A stretch of DNA of 64,000 nt from Streptomyces sp. CBMA291 (lineage in GTDB: Bacteria > Actinomycetota > Actinomycetes > Streptomycetales > Streptomycetaceae): the NCBI RefSeq assembly GCF_014596525.1, contig NZ_MSJP01000053.1, positions 124,001-188,000 on the forward strand. Reading direction: 5' to 3'. Under the pieces are notes generated by a model. It was not told the origin of the DNA. It saw only the letters and a list, made by a program, of their open reading frames with translations, and made no database searches. Below, one piece after another: positions 1-10,403 of the stretch; within the stretch, counting starts at the first letter, position 1, and every line of letters starts with the position of its first letter. Made by a program: the position numbers and the translations under genes.

Positions 1-190
1 GGGTGCCGCTCCCCCCGGTGCCGGGCGCCCCGCCCGCGGTGTTCGCGGTGGTGGATCCGGCGGGTGCGGCGGTTCCGTTCGCCCCCACCGGTCCCGGCAT
101 GCCGATCGCGACCGCGACGGCGGTTCCCGTCACCGCCATGGCCGCTCCGGCCACCACTTTCCCCAAGTGGCGGCGTGCGATTTCGTACAC
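1..190 (-). CDS. Secreted protein, N-terminal fragment cut by window edge
   Basis: Only the first 63 or so codons are present, read leftward from a GTG at 190 (an ATG at 211 in the same frame is an alternative). A purine-rich GAGGGGGAAG lies just before the GTG, which is why I prefer it. The protein begins with a charged stretch (YEIARRHLGK) followed by an Ala/Val-rich hydrophobic core of about 20 residues and then a low-complexity Gly/Ala/Pro/Thr segment. This is a classic exported-protein N-terminus. The mature domain lies outside the window, so function cannot be assigned. It is divergent from glgX, with about 140 bases between the starts. Confidence 0.6.
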   Translation of the reverse strand, partial: MYEIARRHLGKVVAGAAMAVTGTAVAVAIGMPGPVGANGTAAPAGSTTANTAGGAPGTGGSGT

Positions 191-329
191 ACTTCCCCCT
201 CTATCCCCCATTGGTCCTGCGGTCACCCGGTAGGACGGGGCTAAGTCCTAGGAGGTTGCACCTCTTTCGGGCAGGATGCGGCCGAAGAGCTTCCCCCTGA
301 ACCCGGACAGAAGAGGAACATTCATATCC

Positions 330-2450
<2,121 letters not shown>

Positions 2451-2477
2451 CGGTCCGACCCCCGCGCACCCCGCGAT

Positions 2478-2506
2478 GGGCCGTACGGATGACAGCCGTA
2501 CGGCCC
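2478..2506 (+). terminator. Hairpin between glgX and treY
   Basis: A perfect 11-bp inverted repeat (GGGCCGTACGG / CCGTACGGCCC) with a 7-base loop lies 27 bases after the glgX stop. There is no T-run, as is usual in high-GC actinomycetes. It probably ends or attenuates glgX transcription before treY. Confidence 0.6.
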
Positions 2507-2603
2507 AGGGCCGTCATCCCATCGGACGATCGTCCCGGCCCCTGCCCGCCCGCGCGCCCGAGGCGGTGCGAGAGACGCCTCCCGGCAGGGTACGTACGTT
2601 CGC

Positions 2604-4979
2604 ATGACCTCCCTTCCGGCCGGATCCGCGCCCGGCCGCCCCGCCCGACCCGTCCCGCCCACCGCCACCTACCGGCTCCAGCTCCGGCCGGAGTTCCCGT
2701 TCGCGGCGGCGGAGCGGGCCGTGCCGCACCTGGCCGGTCTCGGGATCTCCCATCTGCACCTCTCCCCCGTCCTGGAGGCCGTCCCCGGCTCTGCCCACGG
2801 GTACGACGTCACCGACCACCGCTCCGTCCGGGCCGAACTCGGCGGCGAGCCGGGGCTGCGGGCCCTCGCCGCGACCGCACGGGCCCACGGGCTCGGCCTC
2901 GTCGTCGACCTCGTGCCCAACCACATGGCGGCCTCCCCCCGGCACAACCACGCCCTGCGCGCCCTGCTCAGGGACGGCCCGGACTCGCCGTACGCCCGCT
3001 GGTTCGACGTCGACCGCTCGGCCGGGGACGGCCGGGTGCTGCTCCCGGTGCTGCCCGCCCGGCTCCCCGAGGTACGGGACAGGCTGCGGGTCTCCGGCGG
3101 CGCGCTGCGTCTGGACGGGCAGGAGTTCCCGCTGCGCCCCGGCACCGAGGGGCTGCCGCTCGACGCGCTCCTCGACGCCCAGTGGTACCGGCTCGCCTGG
3201 TGGCGCCTGGCCCGCACCGAGCTGAACTACCGGCGCTTCTTCACCGTCTCGGAGCTGATCGGGGTCCGGGTGGAGGACCCGGAGGTGTTCGCCGCGACCC
3301 ACGCGAAGATCGTCGAACTGGTCGGGGACGGGGTCGTCGCCGGGCTGCGGATCGACCACCCGGACGGGCTGGCCGACCCCCAGGGGTATCTGGAGGCGCT
3401 GGCGGCGGCGACCGGCGGACGGTGCTGGACGGTGGTGGAGAAGATCCTCACCGGGGCGGAACGGCTGCCCGCCGCCTGGCCGGTCGCGGGAACCACCGGA
3501 TACGACGCCCTGCACCGCCTCGACGGGGTGTTCACCGACCGGGCAGGAGCCGGGGAACTCGCCGATCTGTACCGGGAGTTCACCGCATGGCCGGAGGACG
3601 GCGGCGGCCGTTGGGGGCCGACCGCGCGGCGCGCCGCCCACGAGGTGGCCGGGCACGATCTGGCCGCCGAGACGGCCGTCCTCACCCGGACGGCGGAGCG
3701 GATCTGCGCCGCCGATCCCGCCCTGCGGGACCACGCGCCCTGGGCGCTGCGCACCGCCGTCCACGAGCTGCTGGTCCGGGTCCCGGTCTACCGCCCCTAC
3801 CGGACCGGAGACGAGGAGGCCCTGCCCCCGGCGGCGGTCCGCGCGGCGAAGGCCGCCTTCACCGTGCCGGAGGAGGCGACGGCGGTCGACGTCGTACGGG
3901 ACCTGGCGCTCGGCCTCCTGGGCGACGGGCCCGAACACCGGGCGTTCCGGGCCCGGTTCGCGCAGACCTCCTCGGCGCTGCGGGCCAAGTCTTCGGAGGA
4001 CACCGCCTTCTACCGGTACGCCCCCCTGCTCTCGGCCAACGAGGTCGGCGGCGATCCGGGCCGTCCGGCCGTCTCACCGGACGAGTTCCACACCTACTGC
4101 CTGCGGATCTCCCGGGACTGGCCGGACACCGGGACCGTCCTCTCCACCCACGACACCAAGCGCAGCGCCGAGGTCCGGGCCGGGATCGCGGTCCTTTCCC
4201 AGTGCCCCCGGGCGTGGGCCGAGCTGCTTTCCGGGGTCGCCGGGGTGCCCGCGCCCGACCCGCACGTGGCCTGGACCGGCTGGCAGACCGCCTTCGGCTT
4301 CGGCGCCCCGGACCGGGACCGGCTCGCCCCCGCGCTCCTCAAGGCCGTACGGGAGGCGGGACTGCGGACCGGCTGGACCGAGCCGGACGCGGAGTACGAG
4401 CGGGCGGTGGACGCCTTCGTGGCGGCGGGGCCCGGCCGCGTCCCGCTCCGGGGCGCGTCGGACGCGGCCCTCGCCCTGGAACCGCACATCCAGGCGCACG
4501 TCCTCGGCGCGCTCCTCGTCCAGCTGACGATGCCGGGGGTGCCCGAGCTGTACCAGAACACCGAGCGCGCCTACCGGGCGCTGGTCGACCCGGACAACCG
4601 GGGCCTGTTCGAGCCGGGCCCCGACGACGACCGCACGGCCCTGGTCCGCGCGGCGCTGCGGCTGCGGAGGGAGCGCCCCGCGGTCTTCTCCGCCGTCGGC
4701 TCGTACGCGCCCCTGACGGCGGAGGGACCGGCCGCGCGCCACTGCCTGGCCTTCGCCCGCTCCGGCCGGGTGGTCACGGCGGTCACCCGCCTCCCCCTGC
4801 GCCTGGCGGAGGCGGGCGGCTGGCAGGACACCGGCCTCACGCTGCCGCCCGGCCGCTGGACCGACGCCCTGGGAGGCGTACGGGAGTTCACGGGCGGCCC
4901 GGCGACACCGGTGAAGCTGGCGCAGCTGTTCGGACAACGGCCGGTGGCGCTGCTCGCACGGCTGGAGACACCGTCCTGA
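2604..4979 (+). CDS. treY: Malto-oligosyltrehalose synthase (GH13)
   Basis: Intramolecular transglucosidase that turns the reducing-end alpha-1,4 bond of a maltodextrin into the alpha,alpha-1,1 bond of trehalose; cytoplasmic, acting before TreZ. The 791-residue length is normal for TreY. The N-terminus shows the typical PPTATYRLQL start, then SPVLEAVPGSAHGYDV and VVDLVPNHMA (GH13 region I). Catalytic candidates are D251 in LRIDHPDGL, E279 in VVEKIL and D517 in LSTHDTKRS; C-terminal LTMPGVPELYQ also fits. It lies between the upstream glgX and a convergent P450-like gene whose stop is 26 bases away. Confidence 0.95.
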   Translation: MTSLPAGSAPGRPARPVPPTATYRLQLRPEFPFAAAERAVPHLAGLGISHLHLSPVLEAVPGSAHGYDVTDHRSVRAELGGEPGLRALAATARAHGLGLVVDLVPNHMAASPRHNHALRALLRDGPDSPYARWFDVDRSAGDGRVLLPVLPARLPEVRDRLRVSGGALRLDGQEFPLRPGTEGLPLDALLDAQWYRLAWWRLARTELNYRRFFTVSELIGVRVEDPEVFAATHAKIVELVGDGVVAGLRIDHPDGLADPQGYLEALAAATGGRCWTVVEKILTGAERLPAAWPVAGTTGYDALHRLDGVFTDRAGAGELADLYREFTAWPEDGGGRWGPTARRAAHEVAGHDLAAETAVLTRTAERICAADPALRDHAPWALRTAVHELLVRVPVYRPYRTGDEEALPPAAVRAAKAAFTVPEEATAVDVVRDLALGLLGDGPEHRAFRARFAQTSSALRAKSSEDTAFYRYAPLLSANEVGGDPGRPAVSPDEFHTYCLRISRDWPDTGTVLSTHDTKRSAEVRAGIAVLSQCPRAWAELLSGVAGVPAPDPHVAWTGWQTAFGFGAPDRDRLAPALLKAVREAGLRTGWTEPDAEYERAVDAFVAAGPGRVPLRGASDAALALEPHIQAHVLGALLVQLTMPGVPELYQNTERAYRALVDPDNRGLFEPGPDDDRTALVRAALRLRRERPAVFSAVGSYAPLTAEGPAARHCLAFARSGRVVTAVTRLPLRLAEAGGWQDTGLTLPPGRWTDALGGVREFTGGPATPVKLAQLFGQRPVALLARLETPS

Positions 4980-5005
4980 CGCTCCCTCGCCGGACCGCGC
5001 CCGGG

Positions 5006-6112
5006 TCAGCCGTGGGGCCGTACGATCAGGCTCCGCGGCGCCCGGGTGATGAGGCCGTTCCACACCGGGCGGAAGCCGTCGGCGAGGCGGATCCGGGGCA
5101 TCGCCGTGAACAGGGCCCGCAGGGCGTACTCGGCCTCGAAACCGGCCAGGACGACGGCCGGGCAGAACCCGTCCCCGTAGGTGAGCTGCCCCGGGTCGTC
5201 GCGCGCGGGGTCGAAGCGGTCGGGCTCGCGGAAGCGCTCCGGGTCACGGCCCGCCGAGCCGAGTAGCAGGGCCACCGACGCGCCCGCCGGGACGATCCCG
5301 CCGCTCACCGGCACCTCGGCGGCGGTCCGGCGGACGGCGATCTGCACGGGCGGGTCCCTGCGCAGCGACTCGGCCCAGGCCCGGCCGACCGGCCCGGCGG
5401 GGGCGTCCCGGAGTTCGGCGATCCGGTCGGGGTCGGTCAGCACATTGCCGAGGAAGGAGGCGAGCGCCTTCTCCCGTACGGCGATCTGCCCGCCGCACTC
5501 GCCCGCGAGGGCCCCGGCCGCCCGGCCGCGCACGAGCCGCATCATGTCCCGGTACGGCACGCCGACGGCGGCGGCGACGGTGCCCGCGGGCAGCCAGTGG
5601 CAGAAGTCGGCGACCAGATCGGCCTGCGGCCGGTCGGCGATCCGGCGGGCCAGGACGTACGCGGTGCGCTCGGCGACGGACCGCAGGGCCTCGGTGTCCA
5701 CGTCGACGTGGGCCCGCGCGCACGGCGGGTCGCCCGGCCGGTGCCCGTGGGTGAAGCGGGCGTCGGTGAGGGCGGTGGCCACGTCCGCGTACCGGCTGAG
5801 CACCCAGGCGCGCAGCAGCGGGTCGTAGCTGAGGGGGAAGTCCTCGCGCAGGGTGCGGTGGATGCGGTGCGGGTCGCGCGAGGCGCCGGGATCGAGGGCG
5901 CTGGGCGCCACGGTCCTGGCCTGGGTCCCGGGGCCGCCCTCGGGGCCCGGTTCGTACGCGGTGCGGACCCGGTCGGCGAGACCCGCCGGGCGGGGGGCTT
6001 CGGGGTCGGCGGGGGCCATGGCCGGAAGCCGTTTCCACGGGTCTCCGGAAGGCCACTGCGGTCGGTCGGCGGGTATGCCACCGCCCGGTTCGCGGTTCGG
6101 CTCTTCGCTCAT
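5006..6112 (-). CDS. Cytochrome P450-like protein with altered heme loop and I-helix
   Basis: The 368-residue product is recognisable as a bacterial class I P450 from the C-terminal half: ExxR at E248-R251 (ESLR) followed by PPV, the RDPERFREPDRFDPARDD meander, and a heme-ligand Cys317 followed by a conserved LAxxEAE. It is unusual in three ways. The heme loop reads YGDGFC instead of FGxGxHxC, so two residues before the Cys are missing. The AGxET oxygen-activating motif of helix I is not visible; the aligned stretch reads VREKALAS. It is also some 30 residues shorter than typical. Start is the ATG at 6112 behind AAGGGGG. No ferredoxin or reductase is adjacent. It may bind heme without normal mono-oxygenase activity; substrate unknown. 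Confidence 0.8.
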   Translation of the reverse strand: MSEEPNREPGGGIPADRPQWPSGDPWKRLPAMAPADPEAPRPAGLADRVRTAYEPGPEGGPGTQARTVAPSALDPGASRDPHRIHRTLREDFPLSYDPLLRAWVLSRYADVATALTDARFTHGHRPGDPPCARAHVDVDTEALRSVAERTAYVLARRIADRPQADLVADFCHWLPAGTVAAAVGVPYRDMMRLVRGRAAGALAGECGGQIAVREKALASFLGNVLTDPDRIAELRDAPAGPVGRAWAESLRRDPPVQIAVRRTAAEVPVSGGIVPAGASVALLLGSAGRDPERFREPDRFDPARDDPGQLTYGDGFCPAVVLAGFEAEYALRALFTAMPRIRLADGFRPVWNGLITRAPRSLIVRPHG

Positions 6113-6287
6113 CACGCCCCCTTGTGGGTCGGCGGTGGTGGCGCGGCCTGAGACGCGGCCCGCGCCCCCACAGCCCATCACCGCCAGGGCCCCACCGCCC
6201 GCCGCGTACCGCCGGACGGGTGAAATCGACGGGGGGGTACGGCGGGGGCGGCGGGGGCTGTCCGGGGGCGCCGGAGTGGCGGGGCGG

Positions 6288-7316
6288 CTACCAGGCGTCC
6301 TCCGACGCGAAGAGGTCCCGGACCCAGTAGGCACTGGCCTCGTGGCTGTCGGCGAGCGGGGTGCCGGGGAAGAGCCGGAACCAGGAGCCCGCGCGGCCGA
6401 GGGCCGCGAGCCGCACCGCGAGGAGCGCCGCCGCGCGCAGCTCGGCGGCCGGGAGTCCGAGGCTCTCCCAGGGCTCCAGATACGCCTCCACCAGCGGCGC
6501 CGCGGCCTCGGGTCCGTACCGCTCCCGGACCGTCCGCAGCGGCACGAGGAGGCTGCCGAAGGGGTGGGCCACACAGGCGTCACCCCAGTCGAAGAAGGTG
6601 AACCGGCCGGGCTCGGGGGCGAGGATCTGGCCGTCGTGCAGATCGCAGTGGTCGAGGGAGTCGGGCACGCCGTACGCGTCGAGTTCGGCGCACCAGTCGA
6701 CGAGCCGGGGCCGCTGCCGGAGCAGCGCGGTCCGCTCCGCGGTGTCGAAGAGCGGATTGGCCTCGACCAGTTCGTCGAGGAGGCCCGGCAGGTCGCGGGG
6801 CCGGGCGCCGGGCACTCCGAGGGCGCTCATCCGGTCCGCGTGGGGCAGCAGCAGCCGCTGCATCCGCGCGTACCGGCCCACCGCCGCCGCCCACTCCCCC
6901 GGCCCCGCCTCGCCCCGGTCGAGGACGCCCCGGAAGAGCGGGCCGCCGTCCGGCAGGAGGGTCCAGCCGCGCTCCGCGTCGACCGCGAGAGGGGTCATGA
7001 CGTGCTCGGGCACCCAGTCGGCGAGCGCCCCGGAGAGCCCGGCTTCGAAGGCGTTGTCCGGGGCGCCGGTCTTGAGCCAGACGGCGTCCCGCCCGCCCTC
7101 GCCGATGGGCAGGCGCACCAGAATCGACCAGGGGCGCACCCGGACCTCGCGCGGACCCGTCTCGGTCCACCCGCGCGCGGCGATGGTCCGTTCGGCCCAG
7201 CCGAGTGCCTCGCGCCGCCATTCCTCGTCGTCCCAGGGGGTCCGCGCGTCCGGGAACCGTCCCCGGTCCACCACCGTCGTCCGCTCGCCGCTCGTTCGCT
7301 CGTCGCTCGTTCGCAT
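6288..7316 (-). CDS. Aminoglycoside phosphotransferase (APH)-fold kinase
   Basis: The 342-residue protein has the APH/choline-kinase catalytic loop DHCDLHDGQIL (residues about 221-231), matching HxDLHxxN with the Asn replaced by Gln, and the metal-binding FDWGDA about ten residues later. The N-terminal lobe carries WLKTG, probably the ATP-binding lysine region. Such proteins phosphorylate small hydroxylated substrates or antibiotics, but genomic homologs are mostly uncharacterised and resistance should not be assumed. The first 20 residues are Arg/Ser/Thr-rich (TSDERTSGERT) and lie in a repetitive stretch, so the true start may be further in. It is upstream of the P450-like gene on the same strand with a 175-base gap. 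Confidence 0.85.
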   Translation of the reverse strand: MRTSDERTSGERTTVVDRGRFPDARTPWDDEEWRREALGWAERTIAARGWTETGPREVRVRPWSILVRLPIGEGGRDAVWLKTGAPDNAFEAGLSGALADWVPEHVMTPLAVDAERGWTLLPDGGPLFRGVLDRGEAGPGEWAAAVGRYARMQRLLLPHADRMSALGVPGARPRDLPGLLDELVEANPLFDTAERTALLRQRPRLVDWCAELDAYGVPDSLDHCDLHDGQILAPEPGRFTFFDWGDACVAHPFGSLLVPLRTVRERYGPEAAAPLVEAYLEPWESLGLPAAELRAAALLAVRLAALGRAGSWFRLFPGTPLADSHEASAYWVRDLFASEDAW

Positions 7317-7430
7317 CCGGCGATTCCATCATCGCCGCCCTGCCGGACGCACCGGAAATACGGGGCCGGTGCCGGGTCTCCCCTCCGGGGGCGCGCCCAG
7401 GGGCGCACGCCTGAGCGCGTACCCCGGAGC

Positions 7431-7444
7431 CACTCGTTCGAGTG
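7431..7444. promoter_or_regulatory. Perfect 14-bp palindrome upstream of the deaminase gene
   Basis: CACTCGTTCGAGTG is self-complementary and lies about 90 bases before the deaminase GTG and about 115 bases before the divergent APH start. A CACTC half-site recurs downstream at 7453. The size and position suit a dimeric repressor, but no regulator is identified. Confidence 0.35.
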
Positions 7445-7530
7445 AGGGAAATTCACTCTGACGGGTGAGCGGAGCCGTCAATCTGTTTTATCCGGCCCAC
7501 CGGACGCCCCGCGATCACCATCATGCTCGC

Positions 7531-9216
7531 GTGACTACGCCCCCACGATCCGCCTCGCGCCGCCGGGTCCTCCCGGTCGCCGTGGCCGCGCTCGGACTGC
7601 TGTCGCTGAGCGCCGCCCTGCCCGCCTCCGCCACGCCCGCCGCGCCCTCTTCCGGTGCCGCGCTCTCCACCGCGTACGGGACCACCGCCTCCGGAGCCGC
7701 CGCCGTCCCGGCCGCCGGGTCCTTGGCCGGCGCGTCCTTCACGGGCGCCCGGGTGCCGACATCCGCCGAGGCCAGGACCGACGCCTATCTCCGCTCCGTA
7801 CGCGAACAGCCCGCCCGGCTCGGCGCGTTCTTCCGGTCGATGCCCAAGGGCGGCGAACTCCACAACCACCTCTCGGGAGCCGTCTCCACCGAGTACCTGA
7901 TCACGCTCGGCGCCGAGGACGGGCTGTGCGTGGAGACCGCCACCATGACGGCCGTCGCCTCGCCCTGCGGGCCCGGCACCCGTCCGCTCGCCGACGCCCG
8001 CGCCGACCGCGCCCTCCACGACGCGCTGATCCGCGCCTGGTCCATGCAGGACTTCCCGTCCGACCGCAGCGGACACGACCACTTCTTCGACACCTTCGGA
8101 AAGTTCGGCGAGGTGTCCTGGCGTCACCGGGGCAAGATGCTCGCCGAGTTCGCCGACGGCATCGCCGCGCAGAACCAGTCGTATCTGGAGACCATGGTCA
8201 GCCCCGCGTCCGAGAGCGCCAAGAAGCTCGCGGGCGAGGTCGGCTGGGACCCGGACCTCGACGCCCTCTACCGGAAGCTCACCTCGGGCGGCCGTCTCGA
8301 AGCCGTCGTCACCGAGGCGGTCAAGGAGGCCGACGAGGGCGACGCCGAGTTCCGCGCCGCCGCCCGCTGCGGCACCGCGCACCCCCGGCCCGCCTGCGGC
8401 CTCACCGTCCGCTGGATCTCCCAGGTCTCGCGCGGCAGCTCGCCCGAGCGGGTCTTCACCCAACTGGCCCTCGGCATGCGCCTCGCCGAGCGGGACGGCC
8501 GGTTCGTGGCCGTCAACCTGGTCCAGCCGGAGGACTGGGACAGCTCCCTCCAGAACTACCGGCTCCAGATGCGGATGATCGCCTATCTGCGCGGGGTCCA
8601 CCCGAAGGCCCATGTGACCCTGCACGCGGGCGAGCTGTGGCCCGGTCTCGTCAAGCCCGAGGACCTCTCCTTCCACATCACCGACGCCGTCGGCACGGCC
8701 CGCGCCGAGCGCGTCGGCCACGGTGTCGGCCTCGTCCACGAGACCGGCTGGCAGGACACGGCCCGCACCATGGCCGCCCGGGAGACCGCCGTCGAGGTGC
8801 CGTTCAGCAGCAACGCCCAGATCCTCGGCGTCCGCGAAGCCGATCACCCCTTCGCGACGTACCGCGCCTACGGCGTCCCGGTCGTGCTCGCCACCGACGA
8901 CCCGGGCGTCTCCCGGATCGACATCACCCACGAGTACCAGTACGCGGCCGGCACCTACGCCCTGTCCTACCCGGAGCTGAAGGACCTGGCGCGCGCCTCC
9001 CTGGAGTACGCCTTCGTGCCGGGCGAGAGCCTGTGGCGCGGCAACCCGACCGCCGAGGGCTACCGCACCGTCCCGGCCTGCCGGAGCGAGCGGCCCGGCG
9101 CCCCGATCCGCTCCACCTCCTGCCGCCGCCTGATCGAGGGCAGCCCCAAGGCCTCCCTCGAATGGCGCCAGGAATCCGCCTTCGCGACCTTCGAGGCCGA
9201 CCACAGGACCCGGTGA
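7531..9216 (+). CDS. Secreted adenosine deaminase-family protein
   Basis: This 561-residue amidohydrolase-fold protein is expected to deaminate adenosine (or a related 6-aminopurine) to inosine outside the cell. The N-terminus has a basic segment (RSASRRR) and a hydrophobic core ending in PASATPA, a Sec-type signal. Zinc-site motifs of the adenosine deaminase family are in order: H111 and H113 in ELHNHLSG, H365-AGE368, a His in RVGHGVG, and D456-D457 in ATDDPGVSR. Length and the long N-terminal region resemble the ADGF/CECR1-like secreted branch rather than the 340-residue cytoplasmic Add. I start at the GTG at 7531 because an earlier GTG at 7465 would place 22 extra residues before the signal peptide. 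It stands alone, followed by a repeat and a terminator. Confidence 0.85.
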   Translation: MTTPPRSASRRRVLPVAVAALGLLSLSAALPASATPAAPSSGAALSTAYGTTASGAAAVPAAGSLAGASFTGARVPTSAEARTDAYLRSVREQPARLGAFFRSMPKGGELHNHLSGAVSTEYLITLGAEDGLCVETATMTAVASPCGPGTRPLADARADRALHDALIRAWSMQDFPSDRSGHDHFFDTFGKFGEVSWRHRGKMLAEFADGIAAQNQSYLETMVSPASESAKKLAGEVGWDPDLDALYRKLTSGGRLEAVVTEAVKEADEGDAEFRAAARCGTAHPRPACGLTVRWISQVSRGSSPERVFTQLALGMRLAERDGRFVAVNLVQPEDWDSSLQNYRLQMRMIAYLRGVHPKAHVTLHAGELWPGLVKPEDLSFHITDAVGTARAERVGHGVGLVHETGWQDTARTMAARETAVEVPFSSNAQILGVREADHPFATYRAYGVPVVLATDDPGVSRIDITHEYQYAAGTYALSYPELKDLARASLEYAFVPGESLWRGNPTAEGYRTVPACRSERPGAPIRSTSCRRLIEGSPKASLEWRQESAFATFEADHRTR

Positions 9217-9276
9217 CCGACCGGAGCCGCCGACTCGCCGGGCCCGGTGACCCACCGGAACCGCCGACTCACCGGA
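9209..9276. repeat. 34-bp imperfect tandem duplication at a stop codon
   Basis: Two 34-base copies (9209-9242 and 9243-9276, about four differences) lie head to tail. The first copy contains the deaminase TGA stop. Shorter GGTGACCC fragments continue to about 9325, suggesting older decayed copies. Confidence 0.6.
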
Positions 9277-9385
9277 CCCCGTGACCCACTCGGCTCGGTG
9301 ACCCGCCGGGCTCGGTGACCCGCAGGACCCTCCACCCCAACAGACCCTCTGCCCCACCCGACCCGCCGACCCCCACCGGCAGGCG

Positions 9386-9421
9386 GAAGCGCCCGGCCCC
9401 TTCCCAGGGACCGGGCGCTTC
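9386..9421. terminator. Bidirectional terminator between convergent genes
   Basis: An 11-bp perfect outer stem (GAAGCGCCCGG / CCGGGCGCTTC) continues inward as CCCT/AGGG. It sits between the ends of the deaminase (+) and FHA (-) genes, so it can serve both. Confidence 0.75.
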
Positions 9422-9502
9422 CTCGTATCGGCACCGGGCGCCGCTGCCCGACCCGGCCAGGTCCGGCCCGGCCCGGCCCGATTCACACGACCCGCACGCG
9501 TC

Positions 9503-10051
9503 CTAGTCGTACGACAACCGGAACGTCATCTCCCCGAAGCCGACCACGTCCCCCGGGCGGACCACGACCGCGCCGGTGACCCGGCGTCCGTTGACCGTGG
9601 TGCCGTTCGTGGAGCCGAGGTCGCGCAGGACCCACATGCCGGCCTGGAGGAACAGTTCGGCGTGCAGCCGGGAGGTCGTCTCATGGCTGAGGCGCAGGCC
9701 GTTGACCGGGTCACGCCCTATCCGCAGGGGGTGCGGCCCCGGCATCGGAAGGAGCAGTTTCGGCAGCCGCTCCGCGTGCCAGGCGCGGCCGATCCTGGCC
9801 GTGAACGCCGACATCTTCTCGACCGCTCCCACCACCCGCCGGGACCAGCCGCTCTCGCTCCTCAAGTCGGCGGTGAGCAGCGCGAGTTCGTCCGGACGTC
9901 GGGCCTGGAGCGCCCGCTCCATCCGGAAGAGGAACGTGTCGTGCGAGAGGCGGCCCTGGGCGGCGCCCTCACGGAGCAGCACCAGCGCGCGGTCCCGCGC
10001 GGTGTCGGTCACCCGAGGGGAGTTCGCCGGAAGCTCGAAAGGGGTCGTCAC
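9503..10051 (-). CDS. DUF1707 + FHA domain protein
   Basis: The 182-residue protein has an N-terminal DUF1707-like segment (RALVLLREGAAQGRLSHDTF) and a C-terminal FHA domain with the phosphothreonine-binding motifs RIGRDP, SRLHAEL and DLGSTNGTTVNG. FHA domains bind phospho-Thr peptides, so this is likely a reader of a Ser/Thr protein kinase signal. No kinase gene is nearby. I start at GTG 10051 (VTTPFELP), since the longer reading adds a Gly/Arg-rich stretch without family character. It diverges from treZ across a 352-base region containing a triple repeat. Confidence 0.85.
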   Translation of the reverse strand: MTTPFELPANSPRVTDTARDRALVLLREGAAQGRLSHDTFLFRMERALQARRPDELALLTADLRSESGWSRRVVGAVEKMSAFTARIGRAWHAERLPKLLLPMPGPHPLRIGRDPVNGLRLSHETTSRLHAELFLQAGMWVLRDLGSTNGTTVNGRRVTGAVVVRPGDVVGFGEMTFRLSYD

Positions 10052-10179
10052 ATCCGTGATTGTCCGTCCGCCGGGCCCGGGGTGTCCAGAAGGGCCCCGC
10101 CCCGACTCCCGCACCGCTCCCGGGGCCGGGCCCGCAGCCCTCCCGGCGGCCCGGACGCGGCCGGTTCCCCGGACGGACG

Positions 10180-10233
10180 CGGTCACGTCCCCTGGGGGCG
10201 GTCACGTCCCCGGGTGGGCGCGGTCACGTCCCC
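10180..10233. repeat. Three direct repeats CGGTCACGTCCCC in a divergent promoter region
   Basis: Identical 13-mers lie at 10180-10192, 10199-10211 and 10221-10233 (spacings 19 and 22). They fall in the 352-base gap between the divergent FHA gene and treZ; the rest of that gap holds nothing I recognise. They could be regulator sites or a simple duplication. Confidence 0.6.
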
Positions 10234-10403
10234 TGGGCGGGCGCGGGCCCGGGTGATCGGCCGCTTCGCCCGGACGGGTGACGGCCGCTTCGAACGGGTC
10301 GTCAACCGCGTGCGGACGCTCCGGGCGCGGCGGGGTCCCGGCTGTCAGGATGGGCGCGATAGTCGGCCCGTCGCGCGGCCGGCCCGTCGACGAGGGGATT
10401 CCC

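Noticed and set aside
6288..7316. Aminoglycoside-resistance gene
   Set aside because: Only the APH fold is visible; no specific resistance family could be recognised.
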